NCBI GenBank assembly: GCA_947632485.1
Contig: CANRPJ010000004.1
Coordinates: forward strand, 83,273 to 147,272
Direction of reading: 5' to 3'
From: an uncultured Muribaculaceae bacterium
Lineage (GTDB): Bacteria > Bacteroidota > Bacteroidia > Bacteroidales > Muribaculaceae
DNA: 64,000 bases
Positions 34,435-43,005 of the stretch are shown one piece after another. The translations under genes were made by a program, and so were the position numbers. The notes below the pieces were generated by a model that had not been told where the DNA came from, searched no databases, and was given only the letters and a program-made list of their open reading frames with translations. Each line of letters begins with the position of its first letter. Positions within the stretch are counted from its first letter, which is position 1.

Positions 34435-35676
34435 ATGACTTATATAAAAGTAAAGTACCGTAGTTCCTCAGTAATAGGAAAAGAGGGAGTGATCTACTAT
34501 CAGATAATCCACAACAGAGCGATCCGGCAGGTTGCGACCGGCTACCATATCCGAACAGATGAATGGGACGAAAAGCGCTCGACGGTAGTAACCAATGACG
34601 AGAGTCGCAAAGCATGGATTCTCACTGTGCGCGAAAATATGCGTTGCGACCTGGAACGCATAAACAGGATAATTGCGCGACTTACGAAGAACGTAATTAA
34701 TTTCACATCTAATGATATAGCGGAAGAGTTTAAGCTCTATAAGAAGAGATACTCTTTTATACATTATATGGGGGATATAATCAACAATCTTAAACTGAAT
34801 AATAAGACAGGAACTGCTGAAAACTATCGGTCGGCTCTCAATAGCTTTATGAGATTTCAGATGCGACTGGAATCAGAATACGGAATGTCGCTAAAAGAAG
34901 ATATAATGCTTGACTGCATTTCGTCGGAACTGATGGAAAGATATGAATCCTGGCAGAAGAAAATAGGGAATGTGCCCAATACGATATCTTTCTATATAAG
35001 AATATTCCGCGCGGTTTACATGAGAGCGGTGGAGGAAGGGATCATTGACGACAAAAAGCCTTTCAAGCGCGTATACACGGGAGTAGACAAAACCGGAAAG
35101 CGTGCCTTACCGCTAAAAACGATACGGGAAATAAAGTCACTTGATCTATCGCTGAGACCTAAACTGGATCATGCAAGAGACATATTTTTCCTCAGCTTCT
35201 TTCTACGCGGAATGAGTTTCGTAGATCTATGCTTCCTACGAAAAACTGATTTGAAAGCTGGGAAAATCACTTACCGCCGGCGTAAAACCGGGCAGCAGCT
35301 TACTATAGCGTGGACAAAAGATATGCAGCAGATTCTTGACAAATATCCCTCCAACAAGAGTGACTATCTGCTGCCGATAATAACGAAGAATTATAGTAAT
35401 GAACGATGCGCCTATAAGAACGCCGGCTACAGAATAAACCGGAACCTGAAGAAGATTGGGGAGATGGTGGGCGCACCGGATTATGCTGGGTGGAGCCTCT
35501 ATAACGCGCGCCACTCATGGGCATCATTAGCCAAGGAAAAGGGTATACCGATAAGCGTGATCAGCGAGGCGTTAGGCCACGACAATGAGAAAACTACACA
35601 GATATATCTCGCTTCGCTTGAGAAATCCGTAATCGATCAGGCAAACGACCTGGTGATCTCCCTGTTAGAATCCTGA
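34435..35676 (+). CDS. Tyrosine recombinase / integrase (Bacteroidales type)
   Basis: 413-residue site-specific recombinase of the tyrosine family. An N-terminal arm-binding region starts MTYIKVKYRSSSVIGKEG, a SAM-like core-binding domain spans ~110-200, and the C-terminal catalytic domain has the first arginine in FFLRGMSFVDLC, a lysine in RRKTGQQL, the second arginine in YNARHSWAS, the histidine in LGHDNEKTTQ and the nucleophile Tyr391 in TTQIYLAS. It stands at the left border of the capsule region, next to a bidirectional terminator. Such enzymes either integrate mobile elements or invert promoters in Bacteroidales. It is the only complete recombinase in the window and thus the nearest candidate invertase for the switch at 48919-49201. 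That link is inference. Confidence 0.93.
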   Translation: MTYIKVKYRSSSVIGKEGVIYYQIIHNRAIRQVATGYHIRTDEWDEKRSTVVTNDESRKAWILTVRENMRCDLERINRIIARLTKNVINFTSNDIAEEFKLYKKRYSFIHYMGDIINNLKLNNKTGTAENYRSALNSFMRFQMRLESEYGMSLKEDIMLDCISSELMERYESWQKKIGNVPNTISFYIRIFRAVYMRAVEEGIIDDKKPFKRVYTGVDKTGKRALPLKTIREIKSLDLSLRPKLDHARDIFFLSFFLRGMSFVDLCFLRKTDLKAGKITYRRRKTGQQLTIAWTKDMQQILDKYPSNKSDYLLPIITKNYSNERCAYKNAGYRINRNLKKIGEMVGAPDYAGWSLYNARHSWASLAKEKGIPISVISEALGHDNEKTTQIYLASLEKSVIDQANDLVISLLES

Positions 35677-35711
35677 ATGATTAGTTGGTTTACATAAATA
35701 AGTTCAAAGTG

Positions 35712-35750
35712 TTATTGGGCTAGGAAACTAGTAGTTTCCTAGCCCAATAA
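35712..35750. terminator. Bidirectional hairpin terminator at the left border of the capsule region
   Basis: Perfect 18-bp stem (TTATTGGGCTAGGAAACT and its complement) with a 3-nt loop. A-rich and T-rich flanks let it end both the plus-strand recombinase transcript and the minus-strand capsule operon, which converge here. The 3-nt loop marks it as a terminator rather than an inversion site. Confidence 0.82.
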
Positions 35751-35854
35751 AATATCAAAATTACTATGAGTCAGCTATTCTACTAAAATATAGAGATATA
35801 TACTCGATTTCACCTATGCTAATATTTTGTTTAGTTATCTATTTACAATCCTAT

Positions 35855-37027
35855 TTATTTAGTATTATTATTTATCCTCCCCTCATAGATTTCAAGATAC
35901 TTTTTTACCATTAAATCTGTGGAAAATTGAGTAGTGACTCGATTATAAGCCGCTTCGCCCATATCTTTTCTCTTTTGTTTATCTTTAATCAAAGATAACA
36001 AGTTGTGAGTGAAGCCTTCAACATCATTTGGATTGCTTAGCAATCCTGTTTTTTCATTCTCCACTACTTCAGGAATACCTTCAACATTGGTAGATACAGC
36101 AGGAAGATGATAAAATCCAGCCTCAAGAAATATTAATCCAAATGCTTCGTATAAAGATGGTATAGCCAATATGTCATGTGTGGAGTAGAATTTAGACACG
36201 TTATTTTGCCAACCAACAAGGATCACATTGTCAGATAGGCCATGTTTCTCTATATAATTCTTACAATCATTTAGATACTCTCCGTCTCCCACTATAGTAA
36301 AACGTACATTACCATTCTTTTGTAATATTTTTTTTGCTGCTTTTAAAAGCATTAAGGGATTTTTTTGTACATCTAAGCGACCCACAAACAATACGCGAAC
36401 TAAGTCATCATTCTCCTTTTCCCGTTGACCTTGTGTTTTAAAATTATTTAAGTCTAAACCGTTGTATATTACCGTAATTTTATTCTTACACCATTTAAAA
36501 TATCTTGTATAATATCTATTTACAATTATAACTTTATTACAGAATAATGTAGCTATCATCTCACAAGCCCAATAGAAAATCCATTTAGGCCGACTGACAA
36601 ATTTGTGAAACGCTAAACCATGAATAGTATGTACTATATATGGAACGTTAGCTAAGGTCGCAGCTATTCTTCCAATGATACCTGGTTTAGTTGAGTTAGT
36701 GTGTACGATATCGAACCGTTCCTTTTTACATAATTGATAAATTTCCTTAAATGCTTTCCAGTCTTTACTACAAATTTCTCTTTTAAGATTTTTGGAAAAA
36801 ATTATTTTTGCTCCAGTTGCTTCAAATTCAGATATACACTCGTTAACATCTCCGACATCGGAATCGACACTAAACATAATATACTTATCATATTTTTCCG
36901 GCAGATTTTTGAATATTTCAAGTGATACCTTCTGTACACCGGAGAGTTTTGGCAAAACCTGTATATGAAGGATTTTGACCCTTTTATGAGAGTCAATTAT
37001 TCTCTGTTTGTGTTCTTTTAAGCACAT
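35855..37027 (-). CDS. Glycosyltransferase family 4 (operon M, last gene)
   Basis: 390-residue retaining glycosyltransferase with two Rossmann-like domains. The C-terminal nucleotide-sugar domain has VLFVGRLDVQKNPLMLLKA, the glycine-rich FTIVGDGEYLND and the E-x7-E motif in PSLYEAFGLIFLEAG. The N-terminal acceptor domain contains KILHIQVLPKLSGVQKVSL. It is the last of the twelve genes transcribed leftward from the invertible promoter, 7 nt after licD, and ends before the hairpin terminator. Sugar donor and linkage cannot be read. The gene is AT-rich compared with the core genome, as is usual in capsule loci. Confidence 0.9.
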   Translation of the reverse strand: MCLKEHKQRIIDSHKRVKILHIQVLPKLSGVQKVSLEIFKNLPEKYDKYIMFSVDSDVGDVNECISEFEATGAKIIFSKNLKREICSKDWKAFKEIYQLCKKERFDIVHTNSTKPGIIGRIAATLANVPYIVHTIHGLAFHKFVSRPKWIFYWACEMIATLFCNKVIIVNRYYTRYFKWCKNKITVIYNGLDLNNFKTQGQREKENDDLVRVLFVGRLDVQKNPLMLLKAAKKILQKNGNVRFTIVGDGEYLNDCKNYIEKHGLSDNVILVGWQNNVSKFYSTHDILAIPSLYEAFGLIFLEAGFYHLPAVSTNVEGIPEVVENEKTGLLSNPNDVEGFTHNLLSLIKDKQKRKDMGEAAYNRVTTQFSTDLMVKKYLEIYEGRINNNTK

Positions 37028-37034
37028 TGAATAA

Positions 37035-37976
37035 TTACGTTACTTTACCCGTAAATTTCGGTAGTGAAAATTGATATACAAAATGTCTTTCACGCTTACT
37101 TTCTGGAGGAAGTTGCATGTAATTAGCTCCATATAGTCCACGCAAATAACTATCATAGTCTCTCGGTATGCTAACTTTTCTTCCTTCAAAATCAACTTCA
37201 ATAGTTTGGAGAAAGACGTTTGTTGGCTGCAACTCACCGAGATAATGGTTTCGTCCGGTTGGAATAGTAGCATATCCTCCCGGGACACATTTACTTTTTA
37301 CAAATTTATCAAACATACGCACCCATATTCCGTGGGGTAAAACTGACAGAATATGTCCAACCAATTTCTTTCGCTTTACAGACCGTCGAAGCAGAGGATT
37401 GGATGCAGCATATGTATCGAATACAGATCCAGAAAATTTGTAATATGCCACACAAGTGCCTGCGCTTCGCAAGAAGAATGAAATCATTCCTTTGAATTTC
37501 TGTAGAGACCTATTTTTCGGTGCGCCTTCGATCGGAAAGATATCCAGAAAAATACCCTTAGGAAAAGGAGAATCAGCTGTCATTATCTCAACATCCAAGG
37601 AATTGCGAAGATAGATTTTCAAAAAATGTGTTGGGCCGTCTGAATCTTTACTTGGATATGCGAACTCATATTTTTTCGGATTAAGCATCCCTTTTTCCAG
37701 CAAACTTAGAAGAATATCGTAATCCTGACGAGGCATCATAAGATCAAGATCATCGTCCCATGGTATAAACCCTTTATGCCGAACTGCACCAAGACAAGAG
37801 CCACCACCCAACATTAAGGTCAGACATTCTTGCTTACATAGATTTGCAAGATCTTCATACATTCCGAGTAATACAGTCCTTAATCCCTTTCGTTCTTCTT
37901 CAGTAAGAGGATGTAATACTGATGAATCACTTGCCACCTTATTCATCAATCCTTTATCAGAGTAATTAAACTTCAT
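37035..37976 (-). CDS. LicD-family phosphotransferase
   Basis: 313-residue nucleotidyltransferase-fold protein of the LicD/fukutin group, which transfers phosphocholine or similar phospho-alcohols from CDP carriers onto glycans. The hallmark is LGGGSCLGAVRHKGFIPWDD followed by DLDLMM (residues ~55-80). The C-terminal half holds GAPKNRSLQKFKGMISFF and the basic YLRGLYGANYMQLPP segment. It follows, in the same operon, an IspD-like cytidylyltransferase and an SDR enzyme, which would supply the CDP-linked donor. I therefore infer that the operon-M polysaccharide carries a phospho-linked substituent. No choline kinase is present. Confidence 0.88.
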   Translation of the reverse strand: MKFNYSDKGLMNKVASDSSVLHPLTEEERKGLRTVLLGMYEDLANLCKQECLTLMLGGGSCLGAVRHKGFIPWDDDLDLMMPRQDYDILLSLLEKGMLNPKKYEFAYPSKDSDGPTHFLKIYLRNSLDVEIMTADSPFPKGIFLDIFPIEGAPKNRSLQKFKGMISFFLRSAGTCVAYYKFSGSVFDTYAASNPLLRRSVKRKKLVGHILSVLPHGIWVRMFDKFVKSKCVPGGYATIPTGRNHYLGELQPTNVFLQTIEVDFEGRKVSIPRDYDSYLRGLYGANYMQLPPESKRERHFVYQFSLPKFTGKVT

Positions 37977-38038
37977 TGCTACATTTATTCTGAATAATAT
38001 TGTATAGAAATTATTCGATATAATGACAAATCAAATAA

Positions 38039-39070
38039 TTAATTCCTGAGCCTATCAATTGTTCTTCTCATCTTTTCCTCCATCGTACCTGATACAATCC
38101 AACCTAATGCTTTTATTCTATCCCCTGAAAATATAGATTTGTGAACTACATTATATCCTTTCCTTTCTTCACTATCTGCATCGCATACTCTAACTTCACA
38201 ATCCCCTATTGCGCCAACCATTTCTGCAAGATTACGTATGCTTATATTTGAGCTTTCATCTGCTATATTATATGGCTGTCCCTTTTCTCCTTTAAGTAGA
38301 ATATACAGTAATGCTGCGACACAATCTACGACATAGCACCAGGAGCGAAATTGCTCTCCGGTACTTTTCATGACTATGTCTTCCTTATTGAGGACATTTC
38401 TAATAAACTGCGCATAAACCCGATTATCTGATTCTGAAAAATTCGGACCATAAATATGGCATGGTCTTGCTATCACAATGTCAGCGTTATATTCAGAAGC
38501 ATATGCTATACAAAGTGTTTCAGCTGCCCTCTTAGAAGATGGGTAACAGGCACGTACCGTAGCGCAATTTACATATCCGCTATAATCTTCAGTAAAAATA
38601 CGACCATCTCCTTCTCCGTAAATCTCTCCAGATGAAACATAAAGAAAGCGTTTCATGCCATGACTAATTCCATATTCAAGCAAGTTGGAGACCCCGTCAA
38701 TATTTGCTTTTATGACTTCGACAGGATTATTAACGAAATAATTTGGACTCGCGTTGCTTGCGGCATGAATGATGTATTGAAAGTTAACTTCGGTCGATAG
38801 CGGCTTTGTTACGTCATACTCAATAAAATGGAAAGACCTATCGTTTGTGTACTCACGGAATATTTTTTCAGCTCTCTTTATATTTCGACCTGATGCATAA
38901 ACCTGATAGTCCTTATTAGGATTATTCATTAATACATCAACCAGACAATTTCCGATAAGGCCGGTTGCACCCGTAACAAGGATATTACAATCTGATAATT
39001 TTTCCCAAGGCAAATCGGCCTTAGATACTTGTAGTATATCTTGATTGTATGAAGATATTATTTCAGCCAT
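38039..39070 (-). CDS. Extended SDR (NAD-dependent epimerase/dehydratase), CDP-alditol cassette
   Basis: 343-residue extended short-chain dehydrogenase. It binds NAD(P) through LVTGATGLIGNCLVDVL (~30-46), and the catalytic Tyr-Lys is in CYPSSKRAAETL. ARPCHIYGPNFSESDNR is in the position typical of UDP-sugar epimerases and decarboxylases. It overlaps the IspD-like gene by 13 nt and precedes licD by 62 nt, forming a three-gene cassette. Comparable neighbour pairs make CDP-activated alditols or related sugars for streptococcal and Haemophilus surface polymers, but the exact product is not deducible. Alternative: it acts on an ordinary UDP or dTDP sugar of the repeat unit. Confidence 0.82.
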   Translation of the reverse strand: MAEIISSYNQDILQVSKADLPWEKLSDCNILVTGATGLIGNCLVDVLMNNPNKDYQVYASGRNIKRAEKIFREYTNDRSFHFIEYDVTKPLSTEVNFQYIIHAASNASPNYFVNNPVEVIKANIDGVSNLLEYGISHGMKRFLYVSSGEIYGEGDGRIFTEDYSGYVNCATVRACYPSSKRAAETLCIAYASEYNADIVIARPCHIYGPNFSESDNRVYAQFIRNVLNKEDIVMKSTGEQFRSWCYVVDCVAALLYILLKGEKGQPYNIADESSNISIRNLAEMVGAIGDCEVRVCDADSEERKGYNVVHKSIFSGDRIKALGWIVSGTMEEKMRRTIDRLRN

Positions 39071-39777
39071 GATTCTTTAGAGGTGTGCATAAGAGCTTTA
39101 ATCATCTCTAGGTCCTCCACTGTTGTAATTTTGATATTCTTCTCAGAACCAGGTACTATATGCATTACCCGGTTAGTGCCAAGTTCAGCTATAAGAGTAC
39201 AGGATGCAACGGAATCTGTTATCCCTTTTTCCTTAGCCTCTTCATGCACCTTGATTATATTACTAAGGCGGAAAGTCTGCGGAGTCTGAGTGCGTATCAG
39301 CCTGTCTCTGGGTATGCTGCTTGTTGAAGAAAATCCATCTTCACTCTCAAGAATTGCTTCTCTACATTGTATACCAGTGATAGCATAGCCATATGCTTTA
39401 CATATTGCTATGTTTGAAGAAATAATCTCTTGAGAAAGCAGAGGACGAACAGAATCGTGTATCAATACAAGATCTTCATCATCACAACCAGCTTCTTTAA
39501 GGCCATATATACCATTGTGGATTGATTCCATTCCGCTTTTCCCTCCAGGAAAAATCCATTTTAATTTTTTAATATTAAATTGATTAGCATAACTCTGTAG
39601 AACCGTTTCCCAGCCTTTGAGACACACTACAGCAATCACATCAATATCCGGATGCCTTTCGAAAGCCTGTAACGTAAGGATTATTACCGGAGCTCCGTCA
39701 ACATGCATAAATTGCTTAGGTATATCCTGACCCATTCTGTTGCCAGATCCACCTGCAATTATTAAGCCTATATTCAT
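39058..39777 (-). CDS. IspD/TarI-type cytidylyltransferase
   Basis: 239-residue CTP transferase. The N-terminal nucleotide loop LIIAGGSGNRMGQDIPKQF, the HDSVRPLLSQE acidic motif, and RTQTPQTFRL are those of the IspD/TarI superfamily. Placement in a capsule operon next to an SDR and LicD favours a TarI-like role, making a CDP-alditol or related activated alcohol, over the isoprenoid role of IspD. An isoprenoid gene (ispE) is at the other end of the window, unrelated in position. The gene overlaps the downstream SDR by 13 nt. Substrate remains inference. Confidence 0.85.
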   Translation of the reverse strand: MNIGLIIAGGSGNRMGQDIPKQFMHVDGAPVIILTLQAFERHPDIDVIAVVCLKGWETVLQSYANQFNIKKLKWIFPGGKSGMESIHNGIYGLKEAGCDDEDLVLIHDSVRPLLSQEIISSNIAICKAYGYAITGIQCREAILESEDGFSSTSSIPRDRLIRTQTPQTFRLSNIIKVHEEAKEKGITDSVASCTLIAELGTNRVMHIVPGSEKNIKITTVEDLEMIKALMHTSKESWLK

Positions 39778-39819
39778 GATAACATTATATCTTAGGTTTA
39801 TTATGAAGTCTTTAAAGTT

Positions 39820-40725
39820 CTAACCTTTAAGTCCCTTCCTATGAATACTTCTCCAAAATCGGAGCTCGTCATAAGAATTTTTTAGTCGCCCTATTATAGA
39901 GTTACGTCTTAAATTCCAAGCGAGAGCTTCATCAAGCAATTTTTGTGATGGTTGTGGTAGTAGGCCACTCATCCTTTCACTCATAACCATAAGTAGCTCA
40001 CCTCTATGGTTTACAGAACCTGGTTTTACTATGTGTCCGAACAATGTGCGTAATGGGCTATGGTGTAAAAGATTGTTAGTAGCATTTCTCCCATGACGAC
40101 GCCATAATGAGATTATTTCTGGATTATAGCCCAATACACCCAATAATGAAGCACTCAGAGTAAACCAGACATCATAGATGTAAGCAGACTTGGGCAGCGG
40201 CAAGGCAATATTTAGAAATTCCTTTCTAATCATCATTGATGCGCCTTGAAATGGATTCATATACCCACAAGCAAATTTAAAAACTTCTATGTTAGTAGTA
40301 TCTGGAGTCCAGAGGAAATTCCGCGTTTGAGCCATTGTAAGCTCTGACAAACTATTACCATTTACATCAATAAATTTTGTACCTCCAACTCCGAGCCAGG
40401 CACCCGAATCTAACAACTCACTCAACACTTTAAGATGATTTGGAAGCCAAATATCGTCTTGATCGCACAAAGCAATATAGACTCCTTCACATAGTCCAAT
40501 TGCTTTCTGAAAGTTTTTATTGAAACCGAGATTCTTCTCGTTTACATAAATTTTAATCCTATGATCATTCTTTGCATATCGCTCAAGAATCTCTAACGTA
40601 TTATCATTTGAGCAATCATCGCAAATTATTAGCTCCTCAAATGGTACAGTCTGAGACAACAACGAATCAAGTTGTTCACCTAAATATCTGGCACCATTAT
40701 AGGTAGCCATTGCGATCGAAATCAT
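39820..40725 (-). CDS. Glycosyltransferase family 2 (operon M)
   Basis: 301-residue inverting glycosyltransferase with a GT-A fold. Key parts are the N-terminal MISIAMATYNGARYLGEQL, DDCSNDNTLEILERY for nucleotide binding, and ALCDQDDIWLPNHLK for the metal-binding DxD. These features are close to rhamnosyl- and related transferases of O-antigen clusters. No membrane helix is apparent, so it probably acts at the cytosolic face of the membrane on lipid-linked intermediates. It lies 12 nt after the polymerase gene. Donor sugar unknown. Confidence 0.9.
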   Translation of the reverse strand: MISIAMATYNGARYLGEQLDSLLSQTVPFEELIICDDCSNDNTLEILERYAKNDHRIKIYVNEKNLGFNKNFQKAIGLCEGVYIALCDQDDIWLPNHLKVLSELLDSGAWLGVGGTKFIDVNGNSLSELTMAQTRNFLWTPDTTNIEVFKFACGYMNPFQGASMMIRKEFLNIALPLPKSAYIYDVWFTLSASLLGVLGYNPEIISLWRRHGRNATNNLLHHSPLRTLFGHIVKPGSVNHRGELLMVMSERMSGLLPQPSQKLLDEALAWNLRRNSIIGRLKNSYDELRFWRSIHRKGLKG

Positions 40726-40737
40726 TACTTGGAATTA

Positions 40738-41919
40738 TCAGCTTATAAGATTCAGTCTTTTTATATAGACCGGATTATTCTCGTCGAATATTGATGTATA
40801 AGGAAAATAGCGGACATCATATCCCCCAGTTGGGTATCCAAATTCTTCTGATGAAGTGTACTGCTTCACAGAATAGAAGGAAAAAGACAAGTACACCACA
40901 GCCATAGTTAGGTATAAAGGCTTATTTGTCTTTATTTTAAGATATTTAAAAATAAAATTTGAAGCGGCGATTGTAAAAATCGGTAATAAATAGATTGCCA
41001 GTCGAGTAAGAATATACAATATAGGTTGTAATGCGGATATTATTAAGTAAAGGAAGCATATTCCACAAAAAATATTGTTATTTCTCTCTTTAATTAACCA
41101 GTTTGTAACTATTAATGGCATCGCTATATATTTAAATATATTGTAAAAAAGACGACTTAGCGAATAAGATGTGATAACATTACCGTAGTTTTCATTTGAC
41201 TGATAGGCTTTCATCAAATTAGCGTTATCTTCTGAAAAAATATTTACTATGCTAACTATGTCAGCCATATATTTGGCTATAAGTTGCCCCATTATAAATA
41301 TAAGTAAGGGTATAAGTAGCATCCATCTTTTCACATTTATAAATGAAAAAAGGTATATAGCAATTAATATCAATATCCCTGTCTTATGAAATATTACACA
41401 TGGCCATGCTCTAATCAAAAAACCCTTTCTATTGTCACTAAATAATGAAAAGCATCCCCAAAGCACAAAACTCATTGCTACATCTTGACGTAATATTTCG
41501 AAACTCACACCAAAGAAAAATGATATGAAATAAAGTAATTGGCAAAGAAACGGCGCCTTAGAGTATCTATAAAAGAAAATACAAATAAGAATATTAATAG
41601 GTAGAACTGCTATCAGCTTTAGAAAGAAGAAATCTCCGAAAATTGTTTTTACTAATACCATCAGAACCGTCCACCCAGGTTCAAAACGATAAACATCCCA
41701 ATAAGCGAACTCAAAGTTAGCAAGTGTGAACGACTGATTGAAATATCTCATATAGCGTTGAGTATCAATACCCATTCTATATGATAAAACAGCAGTCACT
41801 ACTAAAAGTAATGAAGTAAAGATGTATAGAATTTTTTTTTGATTATTCTGAGACTTATGAAAATCACAGAATATTGAAGACAGAATCAATAATACAAGTA
41901 TGAAAACATAGACTCCCAT
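40738..41919 (-). CDS. EpsG-like polysaccharide polymerase (Wzy), operon M
   Basis: 393-residue integral membrane protein with about ten to twelve hydrophobic helices and the EpsG-family opening: an early helix followed by SYRMGIDTQRYMRYF and FEPGWTVLMVLVKTIFGDFF. Such proteins link repeat units at the periplasmic face (Wzy). Sequence conservation in polymerases is low, so the assignment rests on topology, length and the motif GIDTQRYMRYF (compare YDVGNDYDNYFYG in the plus operon). It lies between two family 2 glycosyltransferase genes. Confidence 0.8.
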   Translation of the reverse strand: MGVYVFILVLLILSSIFCDFHKSQNNQKKILYIFTSLLLVVTAVLSYRMGIDTQRYMRYFNQSFTLANFEFAYWDVYRFEPGWTVLMVLVKTIFGDFFFLKLIAVLPINILICIFFYRYSKAPFLCQLLYFISFFFGVSFEILRQDVAMSFVLWGCFSLFSDNRKGFLIRAWPCVIFHKTGILILIAIYLFSFINVKRWMLLIPLLIFIMGQLIAKYMADIVSIVNIFSEDNANLMKAYQSNENYGNVITSYSLSRLFYNIFKYIAMPLIVTNWLIKERNNNIFCGICFLYLIISALQPILYILTRLAIYLLPIFTIAASNFIFKYLKIKTNKPLYLTMAVVYLSFSFYSVKQYTSSEEFGYPTGGYDVRYFPYTSIFDENNPVYIKRLNLIS

Positions 41920-42013
41920 AATTGCTCAGTCTGTACCCTGTATCTCTGAGATAAGGAAAGATAATTTAATAATAGTTATTAGATGAGTATAAATCTATAT
42001 CAAATAATTGCCA

Positions 42014-42961
42014 TTATTTTAGCTTATGCCGATAAATGAAATCTATAAGTGGAAACATGCAAAGTCTACTAAGTGTATACTTTACCCTTATCTTCAGATT
42101 CTTTTTCGTAATTTTTTTATAGGCATCAATGATATGAATCTGCGATTTGTGAACCACGGCGGAGTTAAATAGTAATATGCTTTGATTCTGTTCTAATGCC
42201 TTTTGTTCTATTCCTTTGTATTTGTCATTAAACCATGTTCTGATATCATGAAAGGATTGTAGAAACACTAATGATTTCTCTATATTCTTAGAGTGCGATG
42301 CTGAGTCTTCCAATACCCTGTATACGCCTGTTATTGTATTTATAAACTTAATTTTGCTTTTAAGAGCAAAATATAGCCATAGCGGATAGTCACCCATTTT
42401 CCAATCCTGAATAGAAGGCTGAACGTCGTTTAAATAATCGATATATAGTTCCCTTCTAAAAACAGTTGTTAAGGTTGGTATAGTATTTTTTTTAAGTAAC
42501 TCTTCGAATGACGTATATGTGCCACCCCACTCATCAATAACTTTACCTGATTTCTGATCTAAACGTTTCACCTTTGTATAGCACATGCCATAATCAGGAT
42601 GTGATTCTAAGAAATCAACTTGTATTTGAAGTTTATATGGATCAGTCCAGTAATCATCACCTTCGCATAATGCTATGTACTTTCCACGGGCTCGAGGTAA
42701 GTTCCATATAGCACTACCTGAAGGAACTCCCAAACTAAATTGATTTACCTCTTCAAAGATTGGGAAAATTATATCAGGGTATTTTTTAGCATAATCTTTG
42801 ATTATTTCGGTAGTTCCGTCAGTCGAACAATCATCATGTATTAATATCTCAAAAGAAAAAGATGTCTTTTGTGATAAAAAACCATCTATGGTTTTTTTGA
42901 TAAATGAGGCGTGATTATAAGTTATACAACTTATAGAAACGAAAGGGTTTTCTAAGCCCAT
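42014..42961 (-). CDS. Glycosyltransferase family 2 (operon M)
   Basis: 315-residue GT-A enzyme: SISCITYNHASFIKKTIDGF at the start, EILIHDDCSTDGTTEIIKDY, and LCEGDDYWTDPYKL for the DxD-like metal site. Later, GVYRVLEDSASHSKN resembles acceptor-region motifs of similar Bacteroidales proteins. It ends 94 nt before the polymerase gene in the transcript, and 44 nt separate it from the preceding SDR gene. It would add one sugar of the repeat unit. Donor not predictable. Confidence 0.88.
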   Translation of the reverse strand: MGLENPFVSISCITYNHASFIKKTIDGFLSQKTSFSFEILIHDDCSTDGTTEIIKDYAKKYPDIIFPIFEEVNQFSLGVPSGSAIWNLPRARGKYIALCEGDDYWTDPYKLQIQVDFLESHPDYGMCYTKVKRLDQKSGKVIDEWGGTYTSFEELLKKNTIPTLTTVFRRELYIDYLNDVQPSIQDWKMGDYPLWLYFALKSKIKFINTITGVYRVLEDSASHSKNIEKSLVFLQSFHDIRTWFNDKYKGIEQKALEQNQSILLFNSAVVHKSQIHIIDAYKKITKKNLKIRVKYTLSRLCMFPLIDFIYRHKLK

Positions 42962-43005
42962 ATGATTTGCTAGTATTATTCGGAGGAGACTTATAGGAGT
43001 CCCTG

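Noticed and set aside
35712..35750. Perfect 18-bp inverted repeat as a second inversion site
   Set aside because: The arms are only 3 bp apart, so nothing could be inverted; position between convergent genes and U-rich flanks indicate a terminator.
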